Positions 17,134-27,500 are shown, counted from the stretch's first letter. The stretch: 64,000 nucleotides of DNA from Methanolobus tindarius DSM 2278 (GCF_000504205.1 NZ_AZAJ01000001.1:248001-312000); one strand, 5' to 3'. Numbers and translations are program-made. Notes: a model not told the origin generated them from the letters alone.

Positions 17134-18459
17134 TCACACCTCCGCTCCAATCCAGTTGGTGATGTCTATCTCTTCGGACTCGATTGAACCGTAGAGTGTC
17201 TGTGTAATTTCCTTGAGCACCTGTACAGATGTTGGGTGCATCATCATGAACATATCGTTACCTGCAAGTGAGAGTGCAAGACCTGTGACGATCTCCCAGA
17301 TAGGTCCACGGTACTCCCTTGGTCCCCAGTCAGAGTCCTGGTTAAGCGGGGATGAGACCATCCATGCCTCACGAGCACCCCATGCATTGGTGGTACCGGA
17401 TGACATTGGGAATGTCAGTTCGTCGTCGCCCATAAGACCTGCAAGCCTTATACGCTCCATGTTGGTGTAAGCGTAGTCAAGACCATAACCAAGTGCAGCT
17501 GTTGTTGGATCCATTACAATTCTTTCCCTTGGGACATTACACTGCTTCATAAGTTTCCTGTTAAGCTCTTTCTGAGCGTTGATCTCAAGCTGTGTCCAGG
17601 AAAGTACGTTGTGTCCATAGTCCATTGCTGCCTTTGCAATCCTCTCGTAGTCAAGGTTCAGACTTGCGGACGCAAGGAGTACTCTCTCTCCTTCTGCAAC
17701 TTCTGCTGCCCTTTCGAGTACTTCAGGGTCCTTCTCAGGATTACCTGAACCACCGATAACGATTGGTACGTCAACTGCCTGAAGTACATCTTCGACAACC
17801 TTTGCTGCTTCCTTTGCAGGGGTGTCGTTGATTAGCGGGTCAGTTGAGATAAGGTGAATTGTTACCATGTCTGCGTTAAAGTCACGCACGACTTTCTTTG
17901 CCCATTCGGCAGGGTCGTTGATAACATCCTCGTAGTTGCCTTTTACTGCCTTAGCCATACCTATTGGCATGTCGAAAACATCCATTGTGACGTAGTTTCT
18001 GTGTGGCATTTCTGCATCGAAGTAATATGGAAGTGCATTCTCTCCACCAATGGTCACAGTGCTCTTCCTTGAGCCACCATCACCTGATGTTGCACCAAGT
18101 GTTACTTCCTGAATTGGGTTCTTCCAGTTGTCTACCTTTGCAACCTCAAATTTGGAAGCAAGGAGTTCCTGTATCTTCGGAGAAGTTGGAAGTGCTTCTG
18201 GCTGTGGCATCTCGCCAAGTCCGAAAGCAGATGCGAACAACTGTTCAGCAGGGAATCCAAGCATCCTTCCGATGTTGGCCATGTGCAGGGATATCTGGGA
18301 GATCTCATTTCCCAGTGCATAAGCGAGTGCAGGATTAAGACCTCCACCGCCTGTGATATTAAGCTCGATGTCACCTTCGATGGTCACACCTTCAAGTGAC
18401 TCCACATCGAGGTCCTGCAAAATATCACTGAGCTGTGATAATTTCATTTTCTTTGTCAT
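17134..18459 (-). CDS. cdhD: Acetyl-CoA decarbonylase/synthase subunit delta (corrinoid Fe-S protein small subunit)
   Basis: A 441-aa delta subunit, partner of CdhE in the corrinoid protein. It has the delta-type N-terminus ([19 protein letters not shown]), a linker, and a TIM barrel with [35 protein letters not shown] and [21 protein letters not shown], the last a conserved CFeSP signature. I start at the ATG at 18459 because AGGTGG is seven bases upstream; an ATG two codons earlier sits too close to that site. It lies between cooC and cdhE. Confidence 0.97.
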   Translation of the reverse strand: MTKKMKLSQLSDILQDLDVESLEGVTIEGDIELNITGGGGLNPALAYALGNEISQISLHMANIGRMLGFPAEQLFASAFGLGEMPQPEALPTSPKIQELLASKFEVAKVDNWKNPIQEVTLGATSGDGGSRKSTVTIGGENALPYYFDAEMPHRNYVTMDVFDMPIGMAKAVKGNYEDVINDPAEWAKKVVRDFNADMVTIHLISTDPLINDTPAKEAAKVVEDVLQAVDVPIVIGGSGNPEKDPEVLERAAEVAEGERVLLASASLNLDYERIAKAAMDYGHNVLSWTQLEINAQKELNRKLMKQCNVPRERIVMDPTTAALGYGLDYAYTNMERIRLAGLMGDDELTFPMSSGTTNAWGAREAWMVSSPLNQDSDWGPREYRGPIWEIVTGLALSLAGNDMFMMMHPTSVQVLKEITQTLYGSIESEEIDITNWIGAEV

Positions 18460-18485
18460 GTGCATTCCACCTAATGATAAATTTG

Positions 18486-19238
18486 TTACAAACCAAGTTT
18501 CTGAGCGATCTTCTCAACTTCCTGTACTGCAACGGAATCGTCAGGAAGATCAAATAAAGGTTCCCCGGCGAGATCTCTTTCCACGATCATCTCATCCACA
18601 GGGATCATTCCTATTAATTCAAGACCGAGTTCTTCAGCAGTACTGGAGATCCTCTCACGGTTTGCATCTGTGACCTTATTTGCAATAACGTAAATGTTGG
18701 AAACATCGGTTTCCAGCTCGTTAACAAGTTCCCTGATACGCTCAGCAGTCCTAAGACCCCTGCGTGAACCATCTGTAACAACCACAAGATCATCTACGTT
18801 CCTGAAGATTTTCCTGCTGAAATGTTCCAGACCGGCTTCAGCATCGATGATGAGTACGTCATAGTTTGTTACAAGCTTGTTCATGATACCACGAAGCAGG
18901 TTGTTGACATAACAGTAACATCCTGAACCTTCAGGCCTTCCCATGACCAGCAGGTCATATCCTGGCATCTCTTCAAGGATCTCATAGAGTTTTCCTTCCA
19001 GTATGGATTCCTTGTTGATGTCAGGAGGAAGGTTATCACGTTCCTCATGCATGTACTCTTTTATGTCACCAATTGTTTTGGTGGTATCACACCCGAGAGT
19101 TTCCGGGAGATTGGTATCAGGGTCCGCATCAACGGCAAGGACTACCTTGTCACCCTTTGTAAGTTGACGAATGAGAAGACTGGTCGTTGCCGTCTTCCCT
19201 GTTCCGCCTTTACCTGTCACTGCAATTATCTTAGCCAC
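18486..19238 (-). CDS. CooC-like ATPase, nickel insertion accessory protein of CODH/ACS
   Basis: A 250-aa MinD/ParA-fold ATPase related to CooC, which helps load nickel into carbon monoxide dehydrogenase. The deviant P-loop GKGGTGKT is at residues 9-16. [17 protein letters not shown] is the switch region, and [20 protein letters not shown] carries a CxC pair of the kind that binds metal at the CooC dimer interface. The start is a GTG at 19238 with GAGGT upstream; it lies 12 bp after cdhC. Its location between cdhC and cdhD is the usual methanogen order and ties it to maturation of the C- and A-clusters. Confidence 0.95.
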   Translation of the reverse strand: MAKIIAVTGKGGTGKTATTSLLIRQLTKGDKVVLAVDADPDTNLPETLGCDTTKTIGDIKEYMHEERDNLPPDINKESILEGKLYEILEEMPGYDLLVMGRPEGSGCYCYVNNLLRGIMNKLVTNYDVLIIDAEAGLEHFSRKIFRNVDDLVVVTDGSRRGLRTAERIRELVNELETDVSNIYVIANKVTDANRERISSTAEELGLELIGMIPVDEMIVERDLAGEPLFDLPDDSVAVQEVEKIAQKLGL

Positions 19239-19250
19239 AGAAGACCTCTC

Positions 19251-20660
19251 TTAGTCCTGTTTCTTAATGATAACTTTCTCAATGCTTACTTTTGCATTCT
19301 TAAGGACGATCTTAACACCGCCGGATCCACCGCCGCTCATCATTGGCATGGAAGGCATGAAGTTGGTTGGCATCTGCATCTGTGGTGCAAATCCAGCCTG
19401 TGGAGCTGATTCAGCTGCTTCTTCCTCTTCCGGTGCTTCCTCTTCTTCCTCTACCCATCTCTCAAGAATTGGGTGATTCTTTTCCTTGAGGAAGTTTCTG
19501 AGACTCTCTACATCTGCCGCATCCTCTTCGGTTGCAACCATGTCACGCATCTCTTCAGGAATATCGTTAAGTACCTTGTCCTTGAGCATCTTTGGCATCC
19601 ATACAACTCTGTCCCAGCCACCATCAGCTTCGATGAACTTTGGTGAACGGAAGTAATTAACACCGATTCCAAGGAAACCTACTACCTGCTTACCTCCACC
19701 GGTCTGTCCTGCCATGGTTGAGAACTGGAGACCATTTGGTGCTGTACCTGCAAAGTCCCTGTCTACCCATCCGATACCGTCTACTTCTGGTATGTAGAAA
19801 CCTACTACTTCGAAGCATCCACAGGATGTGTGTGGGTATTCAAAGAATGAGTGGAGCTTTATACGGTCGTATTCACCGCTTGAAAGTCTCTTTGCTGCTT
19901 CATTGACACCGGTGTATTCTCCGGATTCTGCGTCAATGACATCTCCCTTTGGAATTGCAAACTGAGGACCTTCAGGATCTACCTTTGCAGCTGCCCTTCC
20001 ATCGAACCAGTTGATAGCACCACATAGTGAGATCCTGTCAGGGGTAACTACACAAACATTGGTAGGAGCGAATGATGCACAGAGAGTACATCCGTAGAAT
20101 GTGTCGACATCCTCATCATGAAGGTCACGGGTCCTTTCATCCCTTGCCTTGTAGACTGCTCTTGCGTTATCGATCTCCTTGTCGATCTCAGCTTCATCTG
20201 TGATGTAGATAGCCTCTACAGCCTCTATGAATGGAAGCTCGTTCTTAAAGAGCATCATAATAGCCTTTGCAACGGACTCGAAGGATGTCATGCCCTTTGC
20301 AACAGCGTCCTTGCTTACCCTCATCCAGACATCGTCTCTCTGGTTAAGGTGCATGAAACCCTGTATATAGTTCTGGAATTCGTGGTTCCTTCTTTCAACA
20401 ATTGACTCAAGATCTGCTTCTACAAGTTCTCCTGCGATCTTGTAGACCATTGCAAGAGGATATCTTGAACCTTCTTCCATGTCTGAAAGGTCCGGACCGA
20501 TAAGTGTGAACTTGTTATCCTCAACTTCGCTCATCTCAGCTGCTCTTACAAGCTCAAATCCTTTGGATTTAGGTCCACCGAGTTCCACGTGCATACCGTC
20601 TTTTCTAATCCTCTCTCCTTCAAACATAGGAGATATTTCAAAAGGGAATTCATCTGCCAT
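19251..20660 (-). CDS. cdhC: Acetyl-CoA decarbonylase/synthase subunit beta (acetyl-CoA synthase)
   Basis: A 469-aa beta subunit that makes or cleaves the C-C and C-S bonds of acetyl-CoA at the Ni-Ni-[4Fe-4S] A-cluster. A-cluster ligands are the cysteines in FYGCTLCASFAPTN and SLCGAIN, and the CGC triplet in HTSCGCFEVVGFYIPEVDG. The C-terminus contains an acidic run (EEEEEAPEEEEAAE) and a Met/Gly/Pro-rich stretch, then VKIVLKNAKVSIEKVIIKK; it tethers the subunit to the rest of the complex. The archaeal form lacks the N-terminal domains of bacterial AcsB, as expected. CGGAG lies seven bases before the ATG. Confidence 0.98.
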   Translation of the reverse strand: MADEFPFEISPMFEGERIRKDGMHVELGGPKSKGFELVRAAEMSEVEDNKFTLIGPDLSDMEEGSRYPLAMVYKIAGELVEADLESIVERRNHEFQNYIQGFMHLNQRDDVWMRVSKDAVAKGMTSFESVAKAIMMLFKNELPFIEAVEAIYITDEAEIDKEIDNARAVYKARDERTRDLHDEDVDTFYGCTLCASFAPTNVCVVTPDRISLCGAINWFDGRAAAKVDPEGPQFAIPKGDVIDAESGEYTGVNEAAKRLSSGEYDRIKLHSFFEYPHTSCGCFEVVGFYIPEVDGIGWVDRDFAGTAPNGLQFSTMAGQTGGGKQVVGFLGIGVNYFRSPKFIEADGGWDRVVWMPKMLKDKVLNDIPEEMRDMVATEEDAADVESLRNFLKEKNHPILERWVEEEEEAPEEEEAAESAPQAGFAPQMQMPTNFMPSMPMMSGGGSGGVKIVLKNAKVSIEKVIIKKQD

Positions 20661-20694
20661 GATTAGTTCTCCGTATTGTCACCTTAAAGTTAAA

Positions 20695-21207
20695 TTATAA
20701 ATTATCAATAAATTCGTCAAGCGCCTCGAGGTATACTTCCGGTTTAAGATTTCCGAAAGACAGTGTTGCATTCTGCATGAAATTTCTCTCGATAGCTATG
20801 GTCTTCAGATCTGTGAAGTTCTTGATACCGGCAAGTACCTGATTAAGATAGTACTTCTTGTGACCGATAAAAAGAATTGTATCATAGGAACCCTGCCCGT
20901 CAAGACCGCCCCAGTTCTTGTCACCAAGGAAGTGACCAAGTGAGTGGACATTGATATATTTTGCACCGATATCCTTGTCAACAAGTGCAGTGATGGAATG
21001 TCCGGTAGCTGCTACCGGAACACCTTTTCTTGCAATTGCAATTGTTTTCTCAACAAGTTTCTCATCTTTCAGGATCTCAGATCCTACTACCATAAGAGGT
21101 CTCTTAGCCTTGGTAATAAGCTTTCCTGCAACATTTGGGTTGACAGGTTTTGCTACATTTCGACCCCATGTTGCATATATCTGGGTGTTTTTAGTTGTGT
21201 CCACCAT
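20695..21207 (-). CDS. cdhB: Acetyl-CoA decarbonylase/synthase subunit epsilon
   Basis: A 170-aa epsilon subunit, which binds CdhA in an alpha2-epsilon2 CO dehydrogenase component and may bind FAD or assist electron transfer. It has a Rossmann-like DHS fold with [14 protein letters not shown] and VPVAATGHS, and ends [14 protein letters not shown]. The ATG at 21207 directly follows the cdhA stop (TAAATG), with GGGGGA upstream inside cdhA, so the two subunits are translationally coupled at equal stoichiometry. Confidence 0.97.
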   Translation of the reverse strand: MVDTTKNTQIYATWGRNVAKPVNPNVAGKLITKAKRPLMVVGSEILKDEKLVEKTIAIARKGVPVAATGHSITALVDKDIGAKYINVHSLGHFLGDKNWGGLDGQGSYDTILFIGHKKYYLNQVLAGIKNFTDLKTIAIERNFMQNATLSFGNLKPEVYLEALDEFIDNL

Positions 21208-23619
21208 TTAGCATTCCCCCTTGCAGAGTCTCTTTACATTTGTAGGCTGGGATGAAACATCGGATTTCATTGTTGGTCCTGAAAGGATCTTCTTACGCTT
21301 CCAGTCAATCTCCCATCCATGGTCTGCCTCAAGGATCTTAAGAAGCTCTTCACGCTTTGCAAGCGGAAGGTCTGTCTCTGTCCTTACGAACTTGTACCAG
21401 TCATCTGGTCTGTGACCAAGATACTTCTGGCTGAGTTCCATGTAGTGAGTGAGTTTGATCATCCTACCCATGTTGTTGTCGGATGGACGGATACAGTTCT
21501 TTGCAAGCATTGGAAGTAATTCTTCAATGGATTCTGCTGTTGTAAGCAAGAACTCTGGTGCTGCAGGAATTGGCATCTCTGAACCGTCTCTTGCATCGTA
21601 TACCTTCCAGTCATCTTCCTGGTAAGGTTTACCAATAAGAGCTCTTCTGTACTTGGAACCGTGTGGTCCAACTACTACAGGAATACCGAGTCTGTTACAT
21701 CCTGATGCAATGGATGCTGCCTTCTGGGAGTATGCTCCCCATGCAACACCAACAGCACCGATACGGTTTGTGATGTAATCAGCAATTTCTTCGTAGTTAC
21801 CTGAAACGTTCCTCTGAGCAAAAATAGCAGCTACCTTAATTGCTGTTCCTGTGATGTGTGAGTTTGAAACACATGAACCTACGTTAATGAGGTTACCAGC
21901 AAGGAACTTTGCAGGATACTTCTCATAGAGAGTCTCACCGTCTTCGTTCTTGTACATACCAAGGTCCATTGCAGAACATCCTGACATTACAACGATGTAG
22001 TTTCTTTTGAGCATCTCATCTGCTACTGTGTAAAGGTCTCTTGTACCATCAGGGTAGTTGGAACACCCTACCATTGCAACAATACCAGGTGTTGTTCCCA
22101 GTACAAGGTTGACACCTTCCTCACGGATTTCAGGGTCACTAATCTGACCTCTTCCTGCACGCATGAGGCCCTTCTCCTCACGGATGAGTTTCTGGGATGC
22201 CTTCTCTATCATATTAAGTACAGGAATATCCTTTGGACATGCCTGGTCACAGCGTCCGCAGGCAATACACTTGTCATGCAGGTACTCAAACTTGCTGAAG
22301 TCCTTGTCAACACCTGCTCTCATTGCCTCCATGATCGGGAGGTTGTCAGGACAATCCATCTCACAAGCGCCACACTGGACACACTTTGCGGAAAGTTCCT
22401 GAAGTTCGTCATCGCCTGGAAGTGCCTTGATACCCATTTCCTCGCGTATCTTTGACATCTTGATAGCAAGTTCAGGTGCAACTTCTCCGAGTACATCGAA
22501 GTCAAGAATGAGTGCTCCTGGTTCCTTGAAGGTTGAGAGATCTTCAATGATGTTTGCAGCGCTGTCGTTTGACCTGTTGCGCAGACCGTACATGATCTTT
22601 TCGTTAGTAGTAATTACAGGGATAGAGAGCTTCTTTGCCTCATCAAGGACATCTGCCCTGACACACTGTTCGTCAACAACAATAACATCAGGCACACCGG
22701 ACCTTATCATCTTGAGTTCCTTTGCAAGGGTACCGATGACCTTAGCCTGTGGTTTCTGGCCCTGGTCTGTCTGGTAACGTGTCATGTCAATTGCAGTACA
22801 GCAAAGTCCTGCAAGCTCCATCTTGTCTTCAAGACCGTGGTCGTGTATGTAATCCATAATGTTAGTAACACCTGCTACATTGTGACCGATAACAACAAGC
22901 ACCGGTTTGCTTGAGTCAATGCAACCCATTCCAATCTCTACAAGGGGAGCCTCAGGATCTGACTTTGGCATTCCAAGACATGATATCTGTGCAAGGTCGG
23001 ATACTTCCATACCTACGTGGTCAAGCATACCACCGTGGAGAATCTTTGACTCGAAATCGATTGCTGCTCCTTCCTGACCTGCGTGGATGGTTGCGAGCAA
23101 CTGTGTGAGCTGTTCCTCAACATAGTCCATTACTTCTTCAAGGTCACCAAGCGTCTCTGGCTTAATACCTGTTACAGCCTGTGTATTTGGTGCAATCAGG
23201 TTTGATGGACCAACTTCTATTGGCTTGTCCTCACCATAAAGATGAATCAGGTGGTGAAGGATGTGACGTCCGTGTCCTGCGTGTGCTGCAGCACCGGTAA
23301 TTACCCTGAGAAGTGTCTCACGTGCCTGGTGTGCTTCCATGTTGATACCACATGCACCTTCCTTGTTGTTTGAAAGGTCACATTTACCAAAGGTACAGTA
23401 ACAACACTGGTCACAGACTGGTGTGTAAACTGGCTGGTAACGGGACAGAAGTGTGTAGTCCCAGTCTCTCAGACCTGAGATGCCCGGCTTTGGAGTTGGA
23501 CCTACCTCAACCCCTTCTTCTTTTGCCTTTTTCTCAATGGCACCTACGATCTTACCGATTGTAATCTGAACATTTTCCAAATCATCAATAGAAAATTGTC
23601 CAGCTTCTAAGTCGCTCAT
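21208..23619 (-). CDS. cdhA: Acetyl-CoA decarbonylase/synthase subunit alpha (CO dehydrogenase)
   Basis: An 803-aa alpha subunit that interconverts CO and CO2 at the Ni-Fe-S C-cluster. The N-terminal [12 protein letters not shown] motif with a later cysteine supplies the B- and D-clusters. [10 protein letters not shown] holds the proton-relay histidines. Two ferredoxin-type motifs unique to the archaeal enzyme, [12 protein letters not shown] and [12 protein letters not shown], are in the middle. C-cluster cysteines are in [22 protein letters not shown] and [11 protein letters not shown] start at the ATG at 23619 because GGAGG lies just upstream; the ATG at 23667 would place that site inside the gene. 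It is the first gene of the operon. Confidence 0.98.
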   Translation of the reverse strand: MSDLEAGQFSIDDLENVQITIGKIVGAIEKKAKEEGVEVGPTPKPGISGLRDWDYTLLSRYQPVYTPVCDQCCYCTFGKCDLSNNKEGACGINMEAHQARETLLRVITGAAAHAGHGRHILHHLIHLYGEDKPIEVGPSNLIAPNTQAVTGIKPETLGDLEEVMDYVEEQLTQLLATIHAGQEGAAIDFESKILHGGMLDHVGMEVSDLAQISCLGMPKSDPEAPLVEIGMGCIDSSKPVLVVIGHNVAGVTNIMDYIHDHGLEDKMELAGLCCTAIDMTRYQTDQGQKPQAKVIGTLAKELKMIRSGVPDVIVVDEQCVRADVLDEAKKLSIPVITTNEKIMYGLRNRSNDSAANIIEDLSTFKEPGALILDFDVLGEVAPELAIKMSKIREEMGIKALPGDDELQELSAKCVQCGACEMDCPDNLPIMEAMRAGVDKDFSKFEYLHDKCIACGRCDQACPKDIPVLNMIEKASQKLIREEKGLMRAGRGQISDPEIREEGVNLVLGTTPGIVAMVGCSNYPDGTRDLYTVADEMLKRNYIVVMSGCSAMDLGMYKNEDGETLYEKYPAKFLAGNLINVGSCVSNSHITGTAIKVAAIFAQRNVSGNYEEIADYITNRIGAVGVAWGAYSQKAASIASGCNRLGIPVVVGPHGSKYRRALIGKPYQEDDWKVYDARDGSEMPIPAAPEFLLTTAESIEELLPMLAKNCIRPSDNNMGRMIKLTHYMELSQKYLGHRPDDWYKFVRTETDLPLAKREELLKILEADHGWEIDWKRKKILSGPTMKSDVSSQPTNVKRLCKGEC

Positions 23620-23999
23620 GTTTGTTTTGTCCTCCTTTGTAGATGTCGAAGTGCTACTAAAAAACACTATTTTATGATTTATTATGAATTATCTCTAAAT
23701 TCGTAATATTTTTGAAACTGTAGTGTAGGATGTTCTAATAACACCATCCCCTATAAAAAAGTTTCCGGAATCTATCATGATTATTTGTTACCATTCATTC
23801 AATGTTTCACATCATGAGTCCGGTCAAAAAGATATATACGTACATATGAGTAATAAGTGACAACAATATACGATTTTAACATATAAGTGTTCCGATAACT
23901 GTCACGATTATTCTTGACATACCGATGCCCTACTATCGCGTATTTTTAGGAAATGGTTTTATTTAATGCCGTTCTACCATAAAGGAGCATTTAATCACG
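23620..23999. promoter_or_regulatory. cdh operon leader and divergent promoter region
   Basis: This 380-bp gap separates cdhA (leftward) from the rhomboid gene (rightward) and has no gene. On the minus strand GTATATATC at about 23831-23839 is a good TATA box for cdh, which would leave a leader of roughly 190 nt before cdhA. A long cdh leader involved in regulation is known from Methanosarcina, so a regulatory 5' UTR here is plausible. On the + strand an AT-rich TTTTATTTAA near 23957-23966 may serve the rhomboid gene. The motif TTCCGATAAC at 23890-23899 recurs upstream of the NYN gene. Confidence 0.5.
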
Positions 24000-24875
24000 G
24001 TGAATCATTTGGACAAAAAATGCTGGATATGTGGCAAGGAAGAGGCAATACCCTTTAAATGTCGTTTTTGCGGAAAAACATTTTGTTCAAGACACAGACT
24101 ACCTGAGCAACATGCATGCGAAGGCCTTGAACAGTTAAAAAAAGAAGGATATAGCAACGGAAGTTCTGCTTATGGAACTGACAGTACTGATGACATATTT
24201 AAGGATGCTTTAAAAAGCACTGCTAAATATGCGGCCAGGAGCGCAGTCAGAGGAGTTGGAAGTAATATAAAGTATTCCATGAAAAACAGTCCTGCAATGG
24301 CCATTATATATCTATGTATATTCTCATTCATATTGCAAATAATCCCAGGATATAAAGAAGCAATGTGGTTAGTTCCAAACCTAATAATTCAAGGGAAACA
24401 TTTGTGGACTTTAGTAACTCATATGTTTGTTCATTCAGGTTTTACACATCTTTTATTTAACATGCTTGTGTTATTTTTCTTCGGGCCTGAACTCGAAAGG
24501 AGAGCCGGCAAAAAGATATTCACTTATGTTTATTTTACAGCGGGCTTAGTAGCTGCTATAGCATATTCAATGACAACATTCTCAAGCAATACACAATATG
24601 TGCCTGTTGTTGGAGCTAGCGGTGCAATAATGGGAATATTCGCCGCTCTTGCAATAATAGCACCTGATATCAGAGTCTATGTATATTTCATACCAATGCA
24701 AATCACACATGCACTGGTGTTATTCATACTCCTTGACTTTTTCCTGCTTGGGTCAAATGACATGGTTGCTCACACGGCACATCTTAGTGGAGCCCTTGTG
24801 GGACTTCTCATGGGAAGCAGGATAAAGAGAGCGCAAAATCGATATAACTACAATGATACATATTACAGAAGGTGA
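24000..24875 (+). CDS. Rhomboid intramembrane serine protease with N-terminal AN1-type zinc finger
   Basis: A 291-aa membrane protease. Residues about 8-40 form an AN1-like zinc finger, CWICGKEEAIPFKCRFCGKT with FCSRHRLPEQHAC. A basic linker follows, then six or so membrane helices. The nucleophile is Ser207 in VVGASGAIMG and the base is His261 in HTAHLSGALVG; HMFVHSGFTHLLFNMLVLFFFG is the rhomboid L1/TM2 region. The start is a GTG at 24000 with AAAGGAG 13 bases upstream; a TTG nine bases later is possible. The AN1-rhomboid fusion occurs in other archaea and may link substrate recognition to cleavage. The next gene overlaps its stop. Confidence 0.92.
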   Translation: MNHLDKKCWICGKEEAIPFKCRFCGKTFCSRHRLPEQHACEGLEQLKKEGYSNGSSAYGTDSTDDIFKDALKSTAKYAARSAVRGVGSNIKYSMKNSPAMAIIYLCIFSFILQIIPGYKEAMWLVPNLIIQGKHLWTLVTHMFVHSGFTHLLFNMLVLFFFGPELERRAGKKIFTYVYFTAGLVAAIAYSMTTFSSNTQYVPVVGASGAIMGIFAALAIIAPDIRVYVYFIPMQITHALVLFILLDFFLLGSNDMVAHTAHLSGALVGLLMGSRIKRAQNRYNYNDTYYRR

Positions 24876-25294
24876 TACTGTTGGCTGCAGCCTCACACCT
24901 TGCCAAGGTTTTTCCAAGACCTGAAGAAGGTGAGACAATACCCATTCAATTTATTGACATGCAGGAAAAGCTTGCCGGTTGGTCACCTGAACTTAAAAGA
25001 TCTGTATATGTAGATGATTTTAAAGATACCGATGGCCTGAAAAGAGTGAGGGAAGTCCACCTGCTCAGAGTCTACAACTGGCTTCTGGATGGTGAAAGTC
25101 TTATTGAACTTTCTGATATGGAAAAAGCCCAGTTTGAAGAAGTGATGGATACGTTTATAAAAGATGGCGGTGAAATTCTTTTTACAAGAAAAAGAATGAG
25201 TGGGAGGTTTGTAAACTGCTTCATCCTTGGTGATGAAAGAAGGTCGCGGTCAAGTATCAAAAAGCATTATCTGGCGGAGATTATAGATAATTAA
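24872..25294 (+). CDS. Conserved hypothetical protein coupled to rhomboid
   Basis: A 140-aa soluble protein I cannot name. It has an acidic N-terminal half, a helix-rich middle (LKRVREVHLLRVYNWLLDG) and ends RSSIKKHYLAEIIDN. The GTG at 24872 overlaps the rhomboid TGA. A TTG nine bases later is also preceded by AAGGTGA and may be the true start. No signal peptide or membrane span is present. The tight coupling suggests it works with the protease or its zinc finger. Confidence 0.72.
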   Translation: MILLAAASHLAKVFPRPEEGETIPIQFIDMQEKLAGWSPELKRSVYVDDFKDTDGLKRVREVHLLRVYNWLLDGESLIELSDMEKAQFEEVMDTFIKDGGEILFTRKRMSGRFVNCFILGDERRSRSSIKKHYLAEIIDN

Positions 25295-25453
25295 GATCTG
25301 CCTCTTGCTGCAAAGCGGATAACACTTTAGTAAACTTATATTCAACAGTGCCATCATATGGCCACATCAGTAATTATTATATTCTATTAGATGTTATCCC
25401 CATTATTAACAGTTATAAATTACCAATATCGTCCTGATATATATTACCATAAA

Positions 25454-25478
25454 TTATCGGAAAATGATCTTCCGATAA
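25454..25478. promoter_or_regulatory. Perfect inverted repeat upstream of the NYN gene
   Basis: TTATCGGAA (25454-25462) and TTCCGATAA (25470-25478) are exact 9-bp arms with a 7-base spacer, 46 bp before the NYN start. The right half plus the next base repeats the TTCCGATAAC found upstream of the rhomboid gene. It could be an operator or a leader hairpin. The rest of the 230-bp gap (25295-25524) is AT-rich with no gene. Confidence 0.4.
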
Positions 25479-25524
25479 CGAGCATTACTCATAATCATTC
25501 ATATTACAATTATAGCGAGGCATC

Positions 25525-26127
25525 ATGGCCAATGTTAAAACCGGACTTAATTCAATAGTCAAATATCTTAGTACAAAAAAGGAAACCGGAAGAAGAAGTA
25601 TCGGGCTTCTTGTTGACGGTCCTAACGTGCTCCGAAAGGAGTTCAACGTAAATCTAGAAGAGATCAGGGATGTACTGAAAGAATACGGAAATGTTAAAAT
25701 CGGGAGAGTATTCCTGAACCAGTACGCATCTGACAAACTTGTGGAAGCAATTGAGAACAACGGATTTGAACCAATCATATGTTCAAGCGATGTGGACGTA
25801 AGGCTTGCTGTAGAAGGAATGGAACTCGTCTACAATCCCACTATTGACACAATGGCACTTGTAACAAGGGACGCAGATTTCAAACCTCTTCTGAACAAAG
25901 CCAACGAACATGGAAAAGAAACAATCATTTTTGGCGTTGAACCGGGATTTTCCACTGCTCTTAGAAATTCAGCTGATTATGTCATCTTACTGGAAAACGA
26001 CGAAATGAATTATTACGATGATTCACATTTTGAGGATGAAGATGATGACGACATTGAGTTTAACAACAACAACAATGATGTCGGCCAGAATTCCCGTAGA
26101 AAAAATGAAGCATTAATTGACTATTAA
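25525..26127 (+). CDS. NYN-domain protein (TIGR00288/LabA-like), putative nuclease
   Basis: A 200-aa protein. The NYN (PIN-like) domain covers about 20-155, with the acidic metal-binding residues in IGLLVDGPNVLRKEF, ICSSDVDVRLAVEGMEL and LVTRDADFKPLLNKANEHGK. That pattern, with VEPGFSTALRNSADYVI, matches the archaeal TIGR00288 family. NYN proteins are usually RNases. The C-terminus is an acidic, Asn-rich tail (EDEDDDDIEFNNNNND) that is probably disordered. It has no operon partner; its stop codon lies inside a hairpin shared with the convergent aksA. Confidence 0.92.
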   Translation: MANVKTGLNSIVKYLSTKKETGRRSIGLLVDGPNVLRKEFNVNLEEIRDVLKEYGNVKIGRVFLNQYASDKLVEAIENNGFEPIICSSDVDVRLAVEGMELVYNPTIDTMALVTRDADFKPLLNKANEHGKETIIFGVEPGFSTALRNSADYVILLENDEMNYYDDSHFEDEDDDDIEFNNNNNDVGQNSRRKNEALIDY

Positions 26128-26132
26128 TGCTT
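26108..26132. terminator. Bidirectional terminator between the NYN gene and aksA
   Basis: AAGCATTAAT (26108-26117) and ATTAATGCTT (26123-26132) are perfect 10-bp arms with a 5-base loop. They contain the last codons and stop of the NYN gene and end 2 bp before the aksA stop codon. T-tracts follow on the + side. Confidence 0.65.
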
Positions 26133-26133
26133 T

Positions 26134-27306
26134 TTACTGATTTTTAGTTTCATTGATCATAGTTTCCAGCCTGGAAGGGGAAATTCCATGCTTGGTTTCA
26201 GTACAGTTCTTAATCCTGTCAAGAAGTGCGGTAAGTTCCTCATTGGAAAGCGTATGCCCCATTTCTTCAACAATACCTTTCAGGGCTTTCATACCTGTGT
26301 GTTTGCCCACTATAAGATGGCGTTTTCCACCTACCATTTCAGGACTGAACAGTTCATAAGTACGTGGTTCTTCAAGAATAGCGCAAACATGAATGCCTGA
26401 TTCATGTGAAAATGCATGTTCACCAACAATCGCCTTGGTAACCGAAGGTTTAAGCCCGGAATACTGGTTCACCATTTCTGACAGCTCTGTCAGTTTAGTA
26501 GTATCATACCTGTCAATTCCATACTGTACCCTGAGTGCAACCAGAACTTCTTCAAGCGAAGCATTACCTGCACGCTCACCAATCGAATTTACAGTTGTAT
26601 GAAGCTGCTTTGCACCCGCCTCCGCTGCAGCAAGAGTATTTGCAGTTGCCATTCCAAGATCATTGTGACAGTGGATACAGATAGGAGTATTTACAGCTTT
26701 TTTGATTTCACTAACAAGATAATATGTACTGCTGGGATTGAGAATACCAATGGTATCTGCAATACTCACATAATCAACTTTGTATTCTTCGGCGGCCTTG
26801 AATGCCTTTTTAAGAACTTCAATATCAGTTCTTGTACCGTCTTCCGCTGCAAATCTCACACCAACACCATGGTCCTTTGCATACTGGACAGCTTCCATTG
26901 CAGCAGAGAACATTTCCTCGCAGCTTTTATGGTATTTATGTTTCAGGTGAAGATCTGACATTGCAATAAATATACTGATAAAATCAACATCACAGTCAAC
27001 AGCAACTTCAACATCACTTACCCTTGATCTTGAAAGACAGCATGTCCTGGAATTAAGACCCATATTGGCTATTTCCTTGACTATTTCTTTCTCACCAGCT
27101 GAGACAACAGGGAAGCCTGCTTCTATAATATCAACGCCAACTGAGTCAAGCTTTGTAGCAAGGGCAATTTTTTCCTCCCTTGTAAAGACCACTCCCGGTG
27201 TCTGCTCACCGTCCCTGAGTGTCACATCACATATCTCAATATCAAGAGGTGGCAAGTTCAAATAATCCATAAGCTTGTTTCTTGAGTAATCTTTATTTTC
27301 TGACAT
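26134..27306 (-). CDS. aksA: Homocitrate synthase family protein, AksA type
   Basis: A 390-aa alpha-isopropylmalate/homocitrate synthase family enzyme. In methanogens AksA condenses 2-oxoglutarate and its longer homologues with acetyl-CoA to build the 2-oxosuberate side chain of coenzyme B. The TIM barrel begins at DVTLRDGEQTPGVVFTREEK, with the metal site in HCHNDLGMATANT and the GERAGNASLEEVL motif, and the C-terminus ends in GISPSRLETMIN. I favour AksA over NifV or LeuA from the length, the methanogen background and the absence of a regulatory LeuA C-terminal domain. It stands alone. Confidence 0.9.
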   Translation of the reverse strand: MSENKDYSRNKLMDYLNLPPLDIEICDVTLRDGEQTPGVVFTREEKIALATKLDSVGVDIIEAGFPVVSAGEKEIVKEIANMGLNSRTCCLSRSRVSDVEVAVDCDVDFISIFIAMSDLHLKHKYHKSCEEMFSAAMEAVQYAKDHGVGVRFAAEDGTRTDIEVLKKAFKAAEEYKVDYVSIADTIGILNPSSTYYLVSEIKKAVNTPICIHCHNDLGMATANTLAAAEAGAKQLHTTVNSIGERAGNASLEEVLVALRVQYGIDRYDTTKLTELSEMVNQYSGLKPSVTKAIVGEHAFSHESGIHVCAILEEPRTYELFSPEMVGGKRHLIVGKHTGMKALKGIVEEMGHTLSNEELTALLDRIKNCTETKHGISPSRLETMINETKNQ

Positions 27307-27500
27307 GCATCTGACTCCTTTGATTGCTGGTCAATTTCCAGTTCCATTATATAACTGTTAGGTTTTTTAAGATAATTTCTTCTTTTTCCACAAATGTTCA
27401 AGAGCAATGTTTATTAAGAAATTAGAAGGCAATTTTATGCTGATTTTGTGTATTTTCATTTAAACCAGGAATCACATTAAAGGTTGCGCAATCTTAAACC

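Noticed and set aside
26134-27306. Annotation as nitrogenase-linked homocitrate synthase NifV
   Set aside because: No nif gene is near, and methanogens need AksA for coenzyme B. The sequence alone does not exclude NifV activity.
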